Source: JBGPLJ01 sp963826145 (GTDB lineage Bacteria > Pseudomonadota > Gammaproteobacteria > Steroidobacterales > Steroidobacteraceae). From it: a stretch of 64,000 nucleotides of DNA. Positions 8,375-16,749 of this stretch are shown piece by piece (within the stretch, counting starts at the first letter, position 1; each line of letters begins with the position of its first letter). A program made the position numbers and the translations under genes. The stretch is from the NCBI GenBank assembly GCA_963826145.1, contig CAWGVW010000002.1, positions 806,001-870,000 of the forward strand, in the 5' to 3' direction. The notes under the pieces were generated by a model. The model worked only from the letters and a program-made list of their open reading frames with translations. It had not been told where the DNA came from and did not search any database.

Positions 8375-9499
8375 TCAGCCGCCCAGCGCCTTCCTGGTGG
8401 ATTCGTGCTTCACTTCGCCCGCGTGCGTGACGCAGGATTGCGCAAACACTTCGTCGTTCCAGTCGATCTTAAGTTCGCCCTTGTCGATGGCGGGCTTCAG
8501 GAGGTTAAAGATGTTGCGCGCGTACATCTCGCTCGCGTGATACGCCGCCGTGCTCGCGAGGTTCAGCGGCCCCACGATGCGCACGGACCCCACCTTCACC
8601 GTTTCGCCGGCCTTCGTGAGTTCGCAGTTCCCACCCTGTTCCGCCGCGATGTCGACGATCAGGGCGCCGGCTTTCATGCGTTCGACCGCGGCACGCGTGA
8701 TGATGATCGGTGCGCGGCGGCCGGGAACCGACGCCGTCGTGATCACGGCATCAGCTACGGTGATCCGCGCATCCAGCGCTTCCTGCTGCTTCGCTTTTTC
8801 TTCCGTAGTGAGTTCGCGCGCGTAACCGCCCGCGCCTTCCGCTGAGACGCCGGTCTCGACGAATTTCGCGCCGAGCGATTTCACCTGTTCGCGCGTCGCA
8901 CTGCGCACGTCATACGCCTCCACGACCGCGCCCAGGCGCTTCGCCGTGGCAATCGCCTGCAGACCCGCCACGCCGGCGCCGATGACGAGCACCTGCGCCG
9001 GGCGAATCGTGCCCGCCGCCGTCGTCAGCATCGGGAAAAATCTGTCGAGCATCGATGCCGCGATGAGCACGGCCTTGTAACCCGCGACGGCGGCCTGCGA
9101 GGACAAGGCGTCCATCGACTGGGCGCGCGAGATGCGCGGAATCAGCTCCATCGCGAAACTCGTGATGCGCCGGGCCTGCATGGCACGGACTTCGTCGAGC
9201 TTGGCGTGCGGCTGCACGAAACCGACGAAGACACAGCCTTCCTTAAGCCGCGAGATCTCCTCGAGGGTAAGTGGTGCGACTTTGACCAGCACGTCCGCCT
9301 GTGCGAGCACGGCTGCCGCGTCGTCCGCGAACTCCGTGTTCTTGTAAAGCGTGTCCGGAAACTGGGCGCTGGCCCCGGCGTCCTTCTGCATGAGCACGCG
9401 TGCCCCGAGGGCGGCAAACTTCTGAGCGACTTCTGGCACGAGCGCAACACGCGTCTCGTTGGGTGCAGTTTCCTTCACCACGCCAATCGTGATTGGCAC
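8375..9499 (-). CDS. pntAA: NAD(P) transhydrogenase alpha-1 subunit (NAD-binding)
   Basis: 374 residues. It begins MPITIGVVKETAPNETRVALVPE, the conserved N terminus shared with alanine dehydrogenase. The NAD-binding Rossmann motif is VLVIGAGVAGLQAIATAKRLGA at about 165-187, followed by VEAYDVRSATREQVKSLGA. Later blocks include TTASVPGRRAPIIIT and VDIAAEQGGNCELT. It is the soluble domain I of the proton-translocating transhydrogenase and works with PntAB and PntB to make NADPH. It is the first gene of the leftward pnt operon. The 190-base gap to the divergent HNH gene should hold its promoter. Confidence 0.95.
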   Translation of the reverse strand: MPITIGVVKETAPNETRVALVPEVAQKFAALGARVLMQKDAGASAQFPDTLYKNTEFADDAAAVLAQADVLVKVAPLTLEEISRLKEGCVFVGFVQPHAKLDEVRAMQARRITSFAMELIPRISRAQSMDALSSQAAVAGYKAVLIAASMLDRFFPMLTTAAGTIRPAQVLVIGAGVAGLQAIATAKRLGAVVEAYDVRSATREQVKSLGAKFVETGVSAEGAGGYARELTTEEKAKQQEALDARITVADAVITTASVPGRRAPIIITRAAVERMKAGALIVDIAAEQGGNCELTKAGETVKVGSVRIVGPLNLASTAAYHASEMYARNIFNLLKPAIDKGELKIDWNDEVFAQSCVTHAGEVKHESTRKALGG

Positions 9500-9611
9500 G
9501 TTCAGCCTCCGGGATTCGGCGCCTGGCAGGCGCCGGAGTGTGATTCGATTCGAAGTATTCGGCGGGCCCTGCGGCAGGTCGTCGATTTTAATCCAGCAAC
9601 TCGCTATGGCA

Positions 9612-9641
9612 TTGAATTATTGCATATTACTGCCGTATCTT
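9612..9641 (+). promoter_or_regulatory. Putative promoter of the HNH gene
   Basis: TTGAAT (9612-9617) and TATCTT (9636-9641) are separated by 18 bases in a locally AT-rich stretch, about 50 bases before the GTG at 9693. Match to sigma70 consensus only; no transcript evidence. Confidence 0.4.
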
Positions 9642-9692
9642 ACATGGAGGGTATGCGCCCATACCCGGCCCAACGGAGCTCAAGGACGCAAG

Positions 9693-10364
9693 GTGTTTAC
9701 GACGATCGACCCGCTGCATGCCATCGACGCGCGCGACAGTTTCATCGTGCGTTCGCGGGCGGCTGCCGGTCTCTCGCAGCAGGTGTTGCGCACGGACGTC
9801 GCCGGCATGCCGCTCGAGTGGATCGACTACAAGGAAGCGGCGCGGCTCTATCACATGGGCCAGGTGGCGTACGCCTGCGGGTCGACGCTGTACTCGCTCT
9901 TCGGCGGGACGAACGCCCGCAGCGGCTTGCGCACGCGTGTCGAGGTGAACTCGATCGTCGCGACCATCGGCCACACCCACAATCCGGGCAACACGCGCGC
10001 GGACTACACGCCGCCGCTCAATAACCAGACGCTCTTTCGCCGGGACGCGTATCTCTGCATGTATTGCGGCATGCGCTTCCCTTCGGCGCAGCTCTCGCGC
10101 GACCACATCCGCCCGTTCAGCCAGGGTGGCACGGACACGTGGAACAACGTGGTAACCGCCTGCCGCCGCTGCAACAACGCGAAGGCCTCGCGCACGCCCG
10201 AGCAGTCCGGCATGGAACTGCTGGCGGTGCCGTTCACGCCGACCTATGCGGAATACATCTTCCTCAAGGGCCGGCGCGTGCTCGCGGACCAGATGGAATA
10301 CCTGCTGGCGCATTTCCCGCGCCATAGCCCGCTGCACGACCGCATCCAGCGCTGGCTCAGTTGA
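9693..10364 (+). CDS. HNH endonuclease family protein
   Basis: 223 residues. I choose GTG 9693 because AAGGA (9682-9686) precedes it by 6 bases. An upstream in-frame start at 9459 would overlap pntAA and is unlikely. The HNH fold is at about residues 118-170: CMYCG, then LSRDHIRPFSQGGTDTWNN (DH...H-type core, with N-N), then CRRCNNAK. The two CxxC pairs probably bind structural zinc. The N-terminal half has no domain I recognise (PLEWIDYKEAARLYHMGQVAY). Solitary chromosomal HNH proteins of this type are common in proteobacteria and usually lack a partner methylase, as here. DNA cleavage is inferred from the motif. Its stop overlaps the convergent next gene by 8 bases. Confidence 0.8.
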   Translation: MFTTIDPLHAIDARDSFIVRSRAAAGLSQQVLRTDVAGMPLEWIDYKEAARLYHMGQVAYACGSTLYSLFGGTNARSGLRTRVEVNSIVATIGHTHNPGNTRADYTPPLNNQTLFRRDAYLCMYCGMRFPSAQLSRDHIRPFSQGGTDTWNNVVTACRRCNNAKASRTPEQSGMELLAVPFTPTYAEYIFLKGRRVLADQMEYLLAHFPRHSPLHDRIQRWLS

Positions 10365-11148
10365 CGAGCGACACGGTCGCGCGCGAATCGAGGTTTCCTT
10401 CGATCGCCGCGATGATGTAGTGCGCGACGTCGGCGCGGGCGATCGCCCCACCGGACACGTCTGTCAGATCGTGAACTACCCAATAGCCATGGGCAGCGTC
10501 GTCATGCGTCATTTGGCCGGGCCGTACGATCGTCCAGTCAACGTTTGAAGCACGGATGGCCGCCTCTTCACGGTCCTTGTCCTCGTACATGGTCCGCAGC
10601 ATGAGCGGGAAAAACACGCGGTCATAGCCGAAGCCGCCGTGGCCGCGGCTGTCGCCGGCGCCGATGCCCGTCACCGCGATGAGGCGTTTGGTACCCGAAG
10701 CGCTCATCGCATCGAGAACGTTGCGTGCGCCGATCGAAAAGACGCTGACCGGGCTGCGCGTCGGGTCGATGCTGATCGCGGTGACGATGACGTCCTGGTT
10801 CGCGGCGGCCGTGAGCACATCCGCAGCTTTGGTGATATCGCCCTGCACGTAGCGCAGCCGTTCGCCCTTCAGCGGCTCGGCTGCGGCATGGCGTGACATG
10901 CCCGTTACCGTATGGCCGCGCGCTTGGGCCAGCCGGACCGTCTCGAGCCCAACGCCGCTCGTACCCCCAATCACGAGAATCCGCACCGGCCGGGCAGCCG
11001 TTTCGCCCGCGAGGCTGGGAGCATGACCCGCGTTCTCAGCCGTGATGCCGGAGGCATGGGGCGGAGGCCAGAGAAGAAAGATCACCAGGGCAAGGCTCAA
11101 CACGATGCCGCCGATCCATGACCAGAGCCGTCCCTTTGCGCCCGCCAT
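10357..11148 (-). CDS. NAD(P)-binding atypical SDR-like protein, membrane-anchored
   Basis: 263 residues from ATG 11148, which has AAGGAGA 6 bases upstream. The N terminus is a membrane anchor or signal (WIGGIVLSLALVIFLLWPPP). A Rossmann motif follows at about residue 52 (ILVIGGTSGVGLETVRLAQARG), matching the NAD(P)H-binding group of atypical SDRs. Further blocks are RLRYVQGDITKAADVLTAA, KRLIAVTGIGAGDSRGHGG and DWTIVRPGQM. The classical YxxxK pair is not evident, as is usual for this subgroup, which includes NmrA-like sensors and flavin-reductase-like proteins. A redox-linked role near the membrane is plausible; the substrate is unknown. It converges with the HNH gene. Confidence 0.72.
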   Translation of the reverse strand: MAGAKGRLWSWIGGIVLSLALVIFLLWPPPHASGITAENAGHAPSLAGETAARPVRILVIGGTSGVGLETVRLAQARGHTVTGMSRHAAAEPLKGERLRYVQGDITKAADVLTAAANQDVIVTAISIDPTRSPVSVFSIGARNVLDAMSASGTKRLIAVTGIGAGDSRGHGGFGYDRVFFPLMLRTMYEDKDREEAAIRASNVDWTIVRPGQMTHDDAAHGYWVVHDLTDVSGGAIARADVAHYIIAAIEGNLDSRATVSLVN

Positions 11149-11218
11149 TTGCAATCTCCTTGAGCTTCAGTCGCCTGATCTTACCCGCGGGTGCGCGCGG
11201 CCGGTAAACTGCCGGCCC

Positions 11219-12097
11219 ATGCTGTACCTCGTCGACGCGTCGTATTTTGTATTCCGCGCCTACTATTCGATGCCGCCCTCGATGACGGACGGCGACGGCA
11301 ATCCGACGCATGCGCTCTATGGTTTTGCGCGCTTCCTCGGTGACCTGCTCGAAGAGGTGCGGCCCGAACACATCGCCATCGCGTTCGATGAGAGTCTCGA
11401 ATCCTCGTTTCGCAACAAGATCTATCCCGCCTACAAGGCGAACCGCGAGCCCGCGCCCGAGGACCTGAAGCGCCAGTTCGAACTTTGCCGCGAAGTCTGT
11501 TCGTACCTTGGACTTGCGGGCTTTTCGAGCGATGAATACGAGGCGGACGACATCATCGGCACGCTGGCGGCACGTATGCGCGAGCGCGGCATTAACTCGA
11601 CGCTGGTCACGCGCGACAAGGACCTTGCGCAGCTCGTGCGCGACGGCGACGTCTACTGGGACTATTCCGGCCGCGAGAAATATCACTACCACGACATCGC
11701 GGACCGCTTCGGCGTCGTACCGGAGCGCATGGCCGACTACCTCGCGCTCACCGGCGACAGCGTCGACAACATCGCGGGCGTGCCTGGCATCGGGCCGAAG
11801 ACGGCGGCGGCGATCTTCGGCGAATTCCGCTCGCTCGAGGACCTCTACGACAATCTCGAGCGGGTAGCGACGCTCAAGGTGCGCGGCGCGGCGCAGCTGC
11901 CGGGGAAGCTCCGCGAACACCGGGATACCGCATTCCTCGCCCGCCGGCTGACGCGGATCGCCTGCGACATGCCGATTGTTGCGGGTGTCGCGGATCTCGC
12001 CCGCCGTCCGCCCGACGTTGGCGCGCTGCACGCGTTCTACGATCGCCAGAAGTTCGGCGCAATGTTGAAGCGCCAGGCGGAACGTCTGGCCGGCTGA
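11219..12097 (+). CDS. 5'-3' exonuclease / flap endonuclease (PolA N-terminal-like)
   Basis: 292 residues from ATG 11219 (MLYLVDASYFVFRAYYSMP). This is the FEN/XNI nuclease fold without a polymerase domain. Acidic metal ligands are visible in LVDAS, IAIAFDE, SSDEYEADDIIGTLA and TLVTRDKDLAQLV. A helix-3-turn-helix DNA-binding motif follows (MADYLALTGDSVDNIAGVPG and GIGPKTAAAI). The length fits the stand-alone family (about 250-300). It should remove 5' flaps or RNA primers, backing up DNA polymerase I. The gene ends 6 bases before repeat A1. Confidence 0.88.
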   Translation: MLYLVDASYFVFRAYYSMPPSMTDGDGNPTHALYGFARFLGDLLEEVRPEHIAIAFDESLESSFRNKIYPAYKANREPAPEDLKRQFELCREVCSYLGLAGFSSDEYEADDIIGTLAARMRERGINSTLVTRDKDLAQLVRDGDVYWDYSGREKYHYHDIADRFGVVPERMADYLALTGDSVDNIAGVPGIGPKTAAAIFGEFRSLEDLYDNLERVATLKVRGAAQLPGKLREHRDTAFLARRLTRIACDMPIVAGVADLARRPPDVGALHAFYDRQKFGAMLKRQAERLAG

Positions 12098-12103
12098 GAA
12101 AAT

Positions 12104-12160
12104 GGGGACAGATCTATTTTCCGGTTGCGCGAGGATCGATTGGAAAATAGATCTGTCCCC
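12104..12160. repeat. Inverted repeat family A, copy 1
   Basis: A perfect 19-base palindrome: GGGGACAGATCTATTTTCC (12104-12122) and its complement (12142-12160), with a 19-base spacer. A second copy with the same arm type but another spacer lies at 25871-25949. Such GGGGACAGAT arms are familiar to me as REP-like elements in proteobacteria, some beside RAYT-type transposases; no such gene is here. The only in-frame start codons I find for the following kinase gene lie in its spacer. Confidence 0.85.
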
Positions 12161-13039
12161 TTTGAGCATGTAGCCGCACTCCTCGCGCGGCAGCTCGGGA
12201 CGTCCGTCGCCCCGCAGCCGGCCGAGCGTATGGGCGGCGGTTGCATCAATGAGACCTGGCGCTGGGCGAGCGACGCGGGCCCGCTTTTCGTGAAGTTCGC
12301 GGCGCCCGCGCGACTTGCGATGCTTGAAGCGGAGAAGGCAGGTCTCGACGAACTGATATCGGCGCAGTGTCTGCGGGTGCCGAGACCGCTTGCGCTCGTT
12401 TCGACCGCCGACTGCGCTGCGCTCGCGCTCGAGTGGATCGACTTCGGGCCGAATCAGCCCAAGTCCGAGACCGCGCTCGGCGAGCAGCTCGCATGGCAGC
12501 ATCGCGTGCTGGCACGGGACTTCGGCTGGTCCCGCGACAACACGATCGGCAGTACGCCGCAGCACAACGACATGCGCGTGGACTGGCCGACATTCTTTCG
12601 CGATCTGCGCCTGACGCCGCAATTGACGCTCGCCGCGCAGAACGGCTACGCGGGCACGCTCAAGGAACGCGGCGCGCGGCTGCTCGAATCACTTCCCGCA
12701 TTCTTCACCAGCTATCGCCCGGTGCCCTCCCTCCTGCATGGCGATCTCTGGGGCGGAAACTGGGGAACGGATGCGGCCGGTCGGCCGGTCGTCTTCGATC
12801 CAGCCGTGTATTACGGGGACCGTGAGACGGATATCGCGATGACGAAGCTCTTCGGCGGGTTCGGCAACCGGGTCTACACCGCCTATCATGCGAACTGGCC
12901 GCTCGATCAGGCCGCGGGCACGCGGCGCGGCCTCTACAACCTCTACCATGTGCTGAATCACCTGAATCTCTTCGGCGGCGGCTATCTCGCGCAAGCCGAA
13001 GAGATCATCGGCCGGCTGCTTGCGGAACTGGGTCAGTGA
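12125..13039 (+). CDS. Fructosamine kinase family protein
   Basis: About 304 residues from TTG 12125, or 299 from TTG 12140. Both candidate starts fall inside repeat A1, and the recognisable protein begins about residue 14 (HVAALLARQLG). Family blocks: MGGGCINETWRW (glycine loop), LFVKFAAP (ATP lysine), LALEWIDFG, QHNDMRVDWPTFF, LLHGDLWGGNWG (catalytic Asp) and VFDPAVYYGDRETDIAMTKLFGGF. This is the fructosamine-3-kinase-like fold, which phosphorylates glycated amines so that proteins deglycate. The family's length is about 290. The kinase motifs are intact. The start is uncertain because the repeat appears to have replaced the original 5' end. Confidence 0.85.
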   Translation: MREDRLENRSVPFEHVAALLARQLGTSVAPQPAERMGGGCINETWRWASDAGPLFVKFAAPARLAMLEAEKAGLDELISAQCLRVPRPLALVSTADCAALALEWIDFGPNQPKSETALGEQLAWQHRVLARDFGWSRDNTIGSTPQHNDMRVDWPTFFRDLRLTPQLTLAAQNGYAGTLKERGARLLESLPAFFTSYRPVPSLLHGDLWGGNWGTDAAGRPVVFDPAVYYGDRETDIAMTKLFGGFGNRVYTAYHANWPLDQAAGTRRGLYNLYHVLNHLNLFGGGYLAQAEEIIGRLLAELGQ

Positions 13040-13761
13040 GCCTTGGCGGGGATCTCGATACTGCCGCGGACGCGGCTGAAGTTGATGTCGCCGCTCCCAT
13101 CCGATTGCACGATGAGGCCGCGGCCGATGTCATCGACATCGATGTCGCCGGAGCCGTCCGATGTGACCTCGACGATGCCTGCGACTTTGTTCACCTTGAT
13201 GTCGCCCGAGCCGTCCTTCAGCGTGACGTTGCCTTGCACGCCAGTCACGGTGAGATCGCCGGAGTCGTCGTCGATGACGACGTTCTGGGCGATGTCGTGC
13301 ACGATGATGTCGCCGGAATCGTCCTCGAGATCGAGCGACATGACGCCGGCCACTTCGAGGTCACCGCTCGAGTCCGTGACTTTTGCTGGAAGATTCGCCG
13401 GGAGCGTCACCGTGAGATCGAGCGTCGCATAGGACGAGCGCCCGAACATGTGCATCATGCCGCCGCTCGGCGTCGCGGACCGGATGTGAAGGACGGTGCC
13501 GTCGCGCTTCATGTCGAGCTCGATGCCTTTCATCATGTCATCGCTCGATGCGCAGGCCTTGCCACGGGCATCGATGCTGCCAGCCCCCGCCACACCCTTG
13601 ACGTGCAGGTCGCCCGCCTCTGCTTCGATTTCCACGCGTTCGATGCCTGCGAGCGGCGACGTCGCCGCCCGCTGGGCGGTGACCTTGCAATCCTCGGCCT
13701 GGGCAGCGACGCCAAGGAGTGTGCAGGCGGCAAAACCCGCCAGGGCGACTTGGGCTCTCAT
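13033..13761 (-). CDS. Exported DUF4097-type beta-repeat protein
   Basis: 242 residues with a clear signal peptide (VALAGFAACTLLGVAAQA, cleavage before EDC). From about residue 120 the protein repeats a short strand-turn unit: DSSGDLEV, DDSGDIIV, DDSGDLTV, DGSGDIKV, DGSGDIDV and DGSGDINF, spaced about 18-20 residues. This is the hallmark of DUF4097, predicted to form a right-handed parallel beta-helix or stack. Proteins of this family are often encoded with envelope stress regulators, but none is adjacent. Location is probably periplasmic; the role is unknown. It converges with the kinase gene, with a 7-base overlap. Confidence 0.78.
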   Translation of the reverse strand: MRAQVALAGFAACTLLGVAAQAEDCKVTAQRAATSPLAGIERVEIEAEAGDLHVKGVAGAGSIDARGKACASSDDMMKGIELDMKRDGTVLHIRSATPSGGMMHMFGRSSYATLDLTVTLPANLPAKVTDSSGDLEVAGVMSLDLEDDSGDIIVHDIAQNVVIDDDSGDLTVTGVQGNVTLKDGSGDIKVNKVAGIVEVTSDGSGDIDVDDIGRGLIVQSDGSGDINFSRVRGSIEIPAKAH

Positions 13762-13890
13762 CGGGCGGCGACACTCCGCGAGAAATCGTGATCGCCTTTT
13801 ACACCATCGCGGACCCGGTTGCGATGCCGGGATACTCGGTTATGCTCGTGAGCTGACGCCGGCCGAAATCATTTCACTTAAGGAGCTGTC

Positions 13891-16011
13891 ATGTCGTCGA
13901 AGAGCGGGCCGTCGAAGCGGACGCCCCAAAAGAGCGGCAACAGGAGCGTCAGCAAGAACATCGAATCGACGCTGCTTGAACAGCGGCGGTTCCGGCCGGC
14001 GCCGGACTTCACCGCACGCGCACGCCTCAAGCCCGCCGATCTGAAGGCACTGCACGCGCACGCGGAGCGCGACTACACCGGTTTCTGGGGCGATCTCGCG
14101 CACGCGGAGCTCGCGTGGCATCGGCCGTTTCACACCACGCTCGATGAATCGCATGCGCCGAACTACCGCTGGTTCATCGACGGCGACCTCAACGTTTCCT
14201 ACAACTGTGTCGACGTGCATCTCGCGACGCAGCCGGACAAGACCGCGATCATCTGGGAAGGCGAGCCGGGCGAGGTTCGCAGGCTCACCTACGCGGAACT
14301 GCATACTGACATCTGCCGCACGGCGAATGCGCTCAAGACGCTCGGCATCCACAAGGGCGACCGTGTCGTCATCTACATGCCGATGTTGCCGGAAGCGGTT
14401 GTCGCGATGCATGCCTGCGCGCGCATCGGCGCCATCCATTCGGTCGTGTTCGGCGGCTTTTCCGCCCCCTCGCTCCGGGATCGCATCGAGGACGCCGGTG
14501 CAAGGCTCCTGATCACGACGGACGGCGGCTACCGCGCAGGCAATGTCATCGAGCTCAAGGCGGCAGCGGACAAGGCGATCGAGGGCCACTGCCCGACGAT
14601 CGAGCAGGTCATCGTCTTCAAGCGCACGGGCGCGGATGTGTCCATGCGGCCTGGCCGCGACATCTGGTGGCACGATCTCGTGCCCCGCCAGTCGGCAAAG
14701 TGCGAACCCGAATGGGTGAACGCGGAGCACCCGCTCTTTCTTCTTTACACGTCGGGTTCGACGGGCAAGCCGAAGGGCATCCAGCATTCCTCCGCCGGCT
14801 ATCTCCTCGGCGCCAAGCTCACATGCCGCTGGGTCTTCGATCTCAATGACCAGGACATCATGTGGTGCACGGCGGACATCGGCTGGGTCACCGGCCACAG
14901 CTATGTCGCATACGGCCCGCTTGCGGCCGGCGCGACCATCGTGATGTACGAGGGCGGCCCGACGTATCCGGACGGCGGCCGCATCTGGAGCATCTGCCAG
15001 AGGCACGGGGTGACCGTCTTCTACACGGCTCCGACTCTCATCCGGGCGCTCATGAAGCTCGGCGATGAAATCCCGGCGAAATACGACTTGTCGAAGCTGC
15101 GGCTCCTCGGGAGCGTCGGCGAACCGATCAACCCGGAAGCCTGGATCTGGTATCGCAAGACGATCGGCAAGGACCGTTGCCCGGTGGTCGACACCTGGTG
15201 GCAGACCGAAACAGGCTGCATCATGATTTCCCCGGTCCCGAGCGTCACCGCAACGAAGCCCGGTTCGTGCACGGTTCCCTTGCCCGGCATCATGGCGGAC
15301 ATCGTCGATGACGACGGCAAAACCGTCACGAAGTCGGATGCCGGCGGGTACCTCGTCATCCGCAAGCCCTGGCCCGCCATGCTGCGCACGATCTGGGGCG
15401 ACAACCATCGCTACATCGCGACCTACTGGGAGAAATTCCAGAACCGCTTCTATGTCGCGGGCGACAGTGCTCACCGCGACGACGACGGCTACTTCTGGAT
15501 CATGGGCAGGATCGACGATGTGCTGAACGTCGCGGGACACCGCCTCGGCACGATGGAGATCGAATCTGCGCTGGTCGCGCACCAGCGCGTCGCCGAGGCC
15601 GCCGTCGTCGGCCGCCCGCATGCGATCAAGGGCGAGTCCGTGTTCGCGTTCGTCGTCTGCCGCGGCGCGCGGCCGACGGGAGACACGGAGGTCCTCGTCG
15701 CTGAGCTGCGCGAGTGGGTGAGCGGGCAGCTCAGTTCCATCGCCAGGCCCGACGACATCCGCTTCGCGGACAATCTGCCGAAGACCCGTTCGGGGAAGAT
15801 CATGCGCCGACTCCTGCGCACGATCGCGCGCGACGAGGAGATCACCGAGGACATCACGACGCTCGAGAATCCCGCGATCATCGAGCAGCTGCGCGGCAAG
15901 CCGGTCGTGAAGCCAAGGCCAAGAGCCAAGCCGAAGGCAAAGGCGCGCCCGAAGCCCAAGCCGAAGCCAAAGGCAAGGGTCGCTTCCCGGAAGCCGCGTC
16001 GGGCAAAATAG
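13891..16011 (+). CDS. acsA: Acetyl-CoA synthetase (AMP-forming) with Lys/Pro/Ala C-terminal tail
   Basis: 706 residues, about 50 longer than typical Acs. It activates acetate (or propionate) to acyl-CoA via an acyl-AMP. Seen: an ACS N-terminal block near residue 90 (APNYRWFIDGDLNVSYN), the nucleotide loop YTSGSTGKPKG at 287-297, the WWQTETG substrate motif at about 434, the YVAGDSA / GRIDDVLNVAGHR hinge near 530-550, and the conserved acetylatable lysine in PKTRSGKIMRRLLR at about 635. After residue 670 the protein ends in a basic tail of alternating Lys, Pro, Ala and Arg (RAKPKAKARPKPKPKPKARV). The first 23 residues are also Lys/Ser-rich. The core enzyme is certain; the tail is unusual. Substrate preference between acetate and propionate cannot be settled here. 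Confidence 0.9.
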   Translation: MSSKSGPSKRTPQKSGNRSVSKNIESTLLEQRRFRPAPDFTARARLKPADLKALHAHAERDYTGFWGDLAHAELAWHRPFHTTLDESHAPNYRWFIDGDLNVSYNCVDVHLATQPDKTAIIWEGEPGEVRRLTYAELHTDICRTANALKTLGIHKGDRVVIYMPMLPEAVVAMHACARIGAIHSVVFGGFSAPSLRDRIEDAGARLLITTDGGYRAGNVIELKAAADKAIEGHCPTIEQVIVFKRTGADVSMRPGRDIWWHDLVPRQSAKCEPEWVNAEHPLFLLYTSGSTGKPKGIQHSSAGYLLGAKLTCRWVFDLNDQDIMWCTADIGWVTGHSYVAYGPLAAGATIVMYEGGPTYPDGGRIWSICQRHGVTVFYTAPTLIRALMKLGDEIPAKYDLSKLRLLGSVGEPINPEAWIWYRKTIGKDRCPVVDTWWQTETGCIMISPVPSVTATKPGSCTVPLPGIMADIVDDDGKTVTKSDAGGYLVIRKPWPAMLRTIWGDNHRYIATYWEKFQNRFYVAGDSAHRDDDGYFWIMGRIDDVLNVAGHRLGTMEIESALVAHQRVAEAAVVGRPHAIKGESVFAFVVCRGARPTGDTEVLVAELREWVSGQLSSIARPDDIRFADNLPKTRSGKIMRRLLRTIARDEEITEDITTLENPAIIEQLRGKPVVKPRPRAKPKAKARPKPKPKPKARVASRKPRRAK

Positions 16012-16052
16012 GTGCGCGGCGAACTCGCCGCGGTTGCGCTACTCTCGCGCGC

Positions 16053-16676
16053 ATGGACCAGCCGGAACAGATCCTCGAAGTGTGGTTTGCGGACGTGGTC
16101 GAGCATCCGGAGAATCTCGCAGCGCGCTTCGACTACTGGTTCGGAAGCGATGAGGACACGGTCGACAGCATCCAGGCGCGGGACGAGTGGCTCGCGCATC
16201 GCTTCCTGCATGATGTCGAACTGGCATCGACCGGCAAGTTCGACGCGTGGACTCACCAGCCGCGGGGCCGGCTCGCGCTCATCCTGCTCATCGACCAGTT
16301 CCGCCGGAATATCTTTCGTGGCACCGCGCAGGCCTTCAGCCATGACCGGCAGGCGCTCGAGCTTTCGATGACCGGGCAGCGGCTCGGTGATGACGAAAAG
16401 CTGGCGGTGGCCGAGCGACTCTTCTTCTATATGCCGTTCCAGCACTCGGAGAGCCCTGCGGTGCAGGAGCAGTCGGTCAAGCTCTTCGAAAGGCTCGCCG
16501 CGGAGGCGGACCCGCTCATCAGGCCCGTGCTCGAGAATGTCCTGCGCTATGCGCGCATGCATCGGGACATCATTCAGCAGTTCGGCCGCTTTCCGCTTCG
16601 AAACCGCATCCTCGGTCGCGCTAGTACCCCAGCCGAACTCGCTTTCCTGTCGAAGTCTGCGAACGACTTGACCTAG
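16053..16676 (+). CDS. DUF924 family protein
   Basis: 207 residues from ATG 16053. It matches DUF924 (E. coli-type, alpha-helical, TPR-like): WFGSDEDTVDSIQARDEWLAH near 30, RGRLALILLIDQFRRNIFRGT near 70, FFYMPFQHSE near 130 and QFGRFPLRNRILGR near 180. The function of the family is not established. The gene lies 41 bases after acsA on the same strand and may be read with it. Repeat B1 follows directly. Confidence 0.85.
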   Translation: MDQPEQILEVWFADVVEHPENLAARFDYWFGSDEDTVDSIQARDEWLAHRFLHDVELASTGKFDAWTHQPRGRLALILLIDQFRRNIFRGTAQAFSHDRQALELSMTGQRLGDDEKLAVAERLFFYMPFQHSESPAVQEQSVKLFERLAAEADPLIRPVLENVLRYARMHRDIIQQFGRFPLRNRILGRASTPAELAFLSKSANDLT

Positions 16677-16678
16677 CG

Positions 16679-16749
16679 GTGCCGGGTCGTGCCTTTCGTG
16701 CTTATTGAGGGCTGCCGATCAATAAACACGAAAAGCACGACCCGGCACC
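16679..16749. repeat. Inverted repeat family B, copy 1
   Basis: Arms of 30 bases (16679-16708 and 16720-16749) begin GGTGCCGGGTCGTGC and end CTTATTG, with two mismatches and a loop of about 11 bases. It fills the gap between the convergent stops of the DUF924 gene and the acetyl-CoA hydrolase gene, and its last base is the first of the latter's stop codon on the plus strand. A near-identical copy with another loop lies at 29366-29439. It could act as a two-way terminator, though no T-run follows. Confidence 0.85.

Noticed and set aside
9459..9692. A longer N terminus for the HNH protein
   Set aside because: It would overlap pntAA and lacks a ribosome site; GTG 9693 with AAGGA is better.
15714..16052. 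Extended start of the DUF924 gene inside acsA
   Set aside because: The family N terminus begins at MDQPEQILEVWF (16053); the upstream part is the shifted frame of the acsA basic tail.
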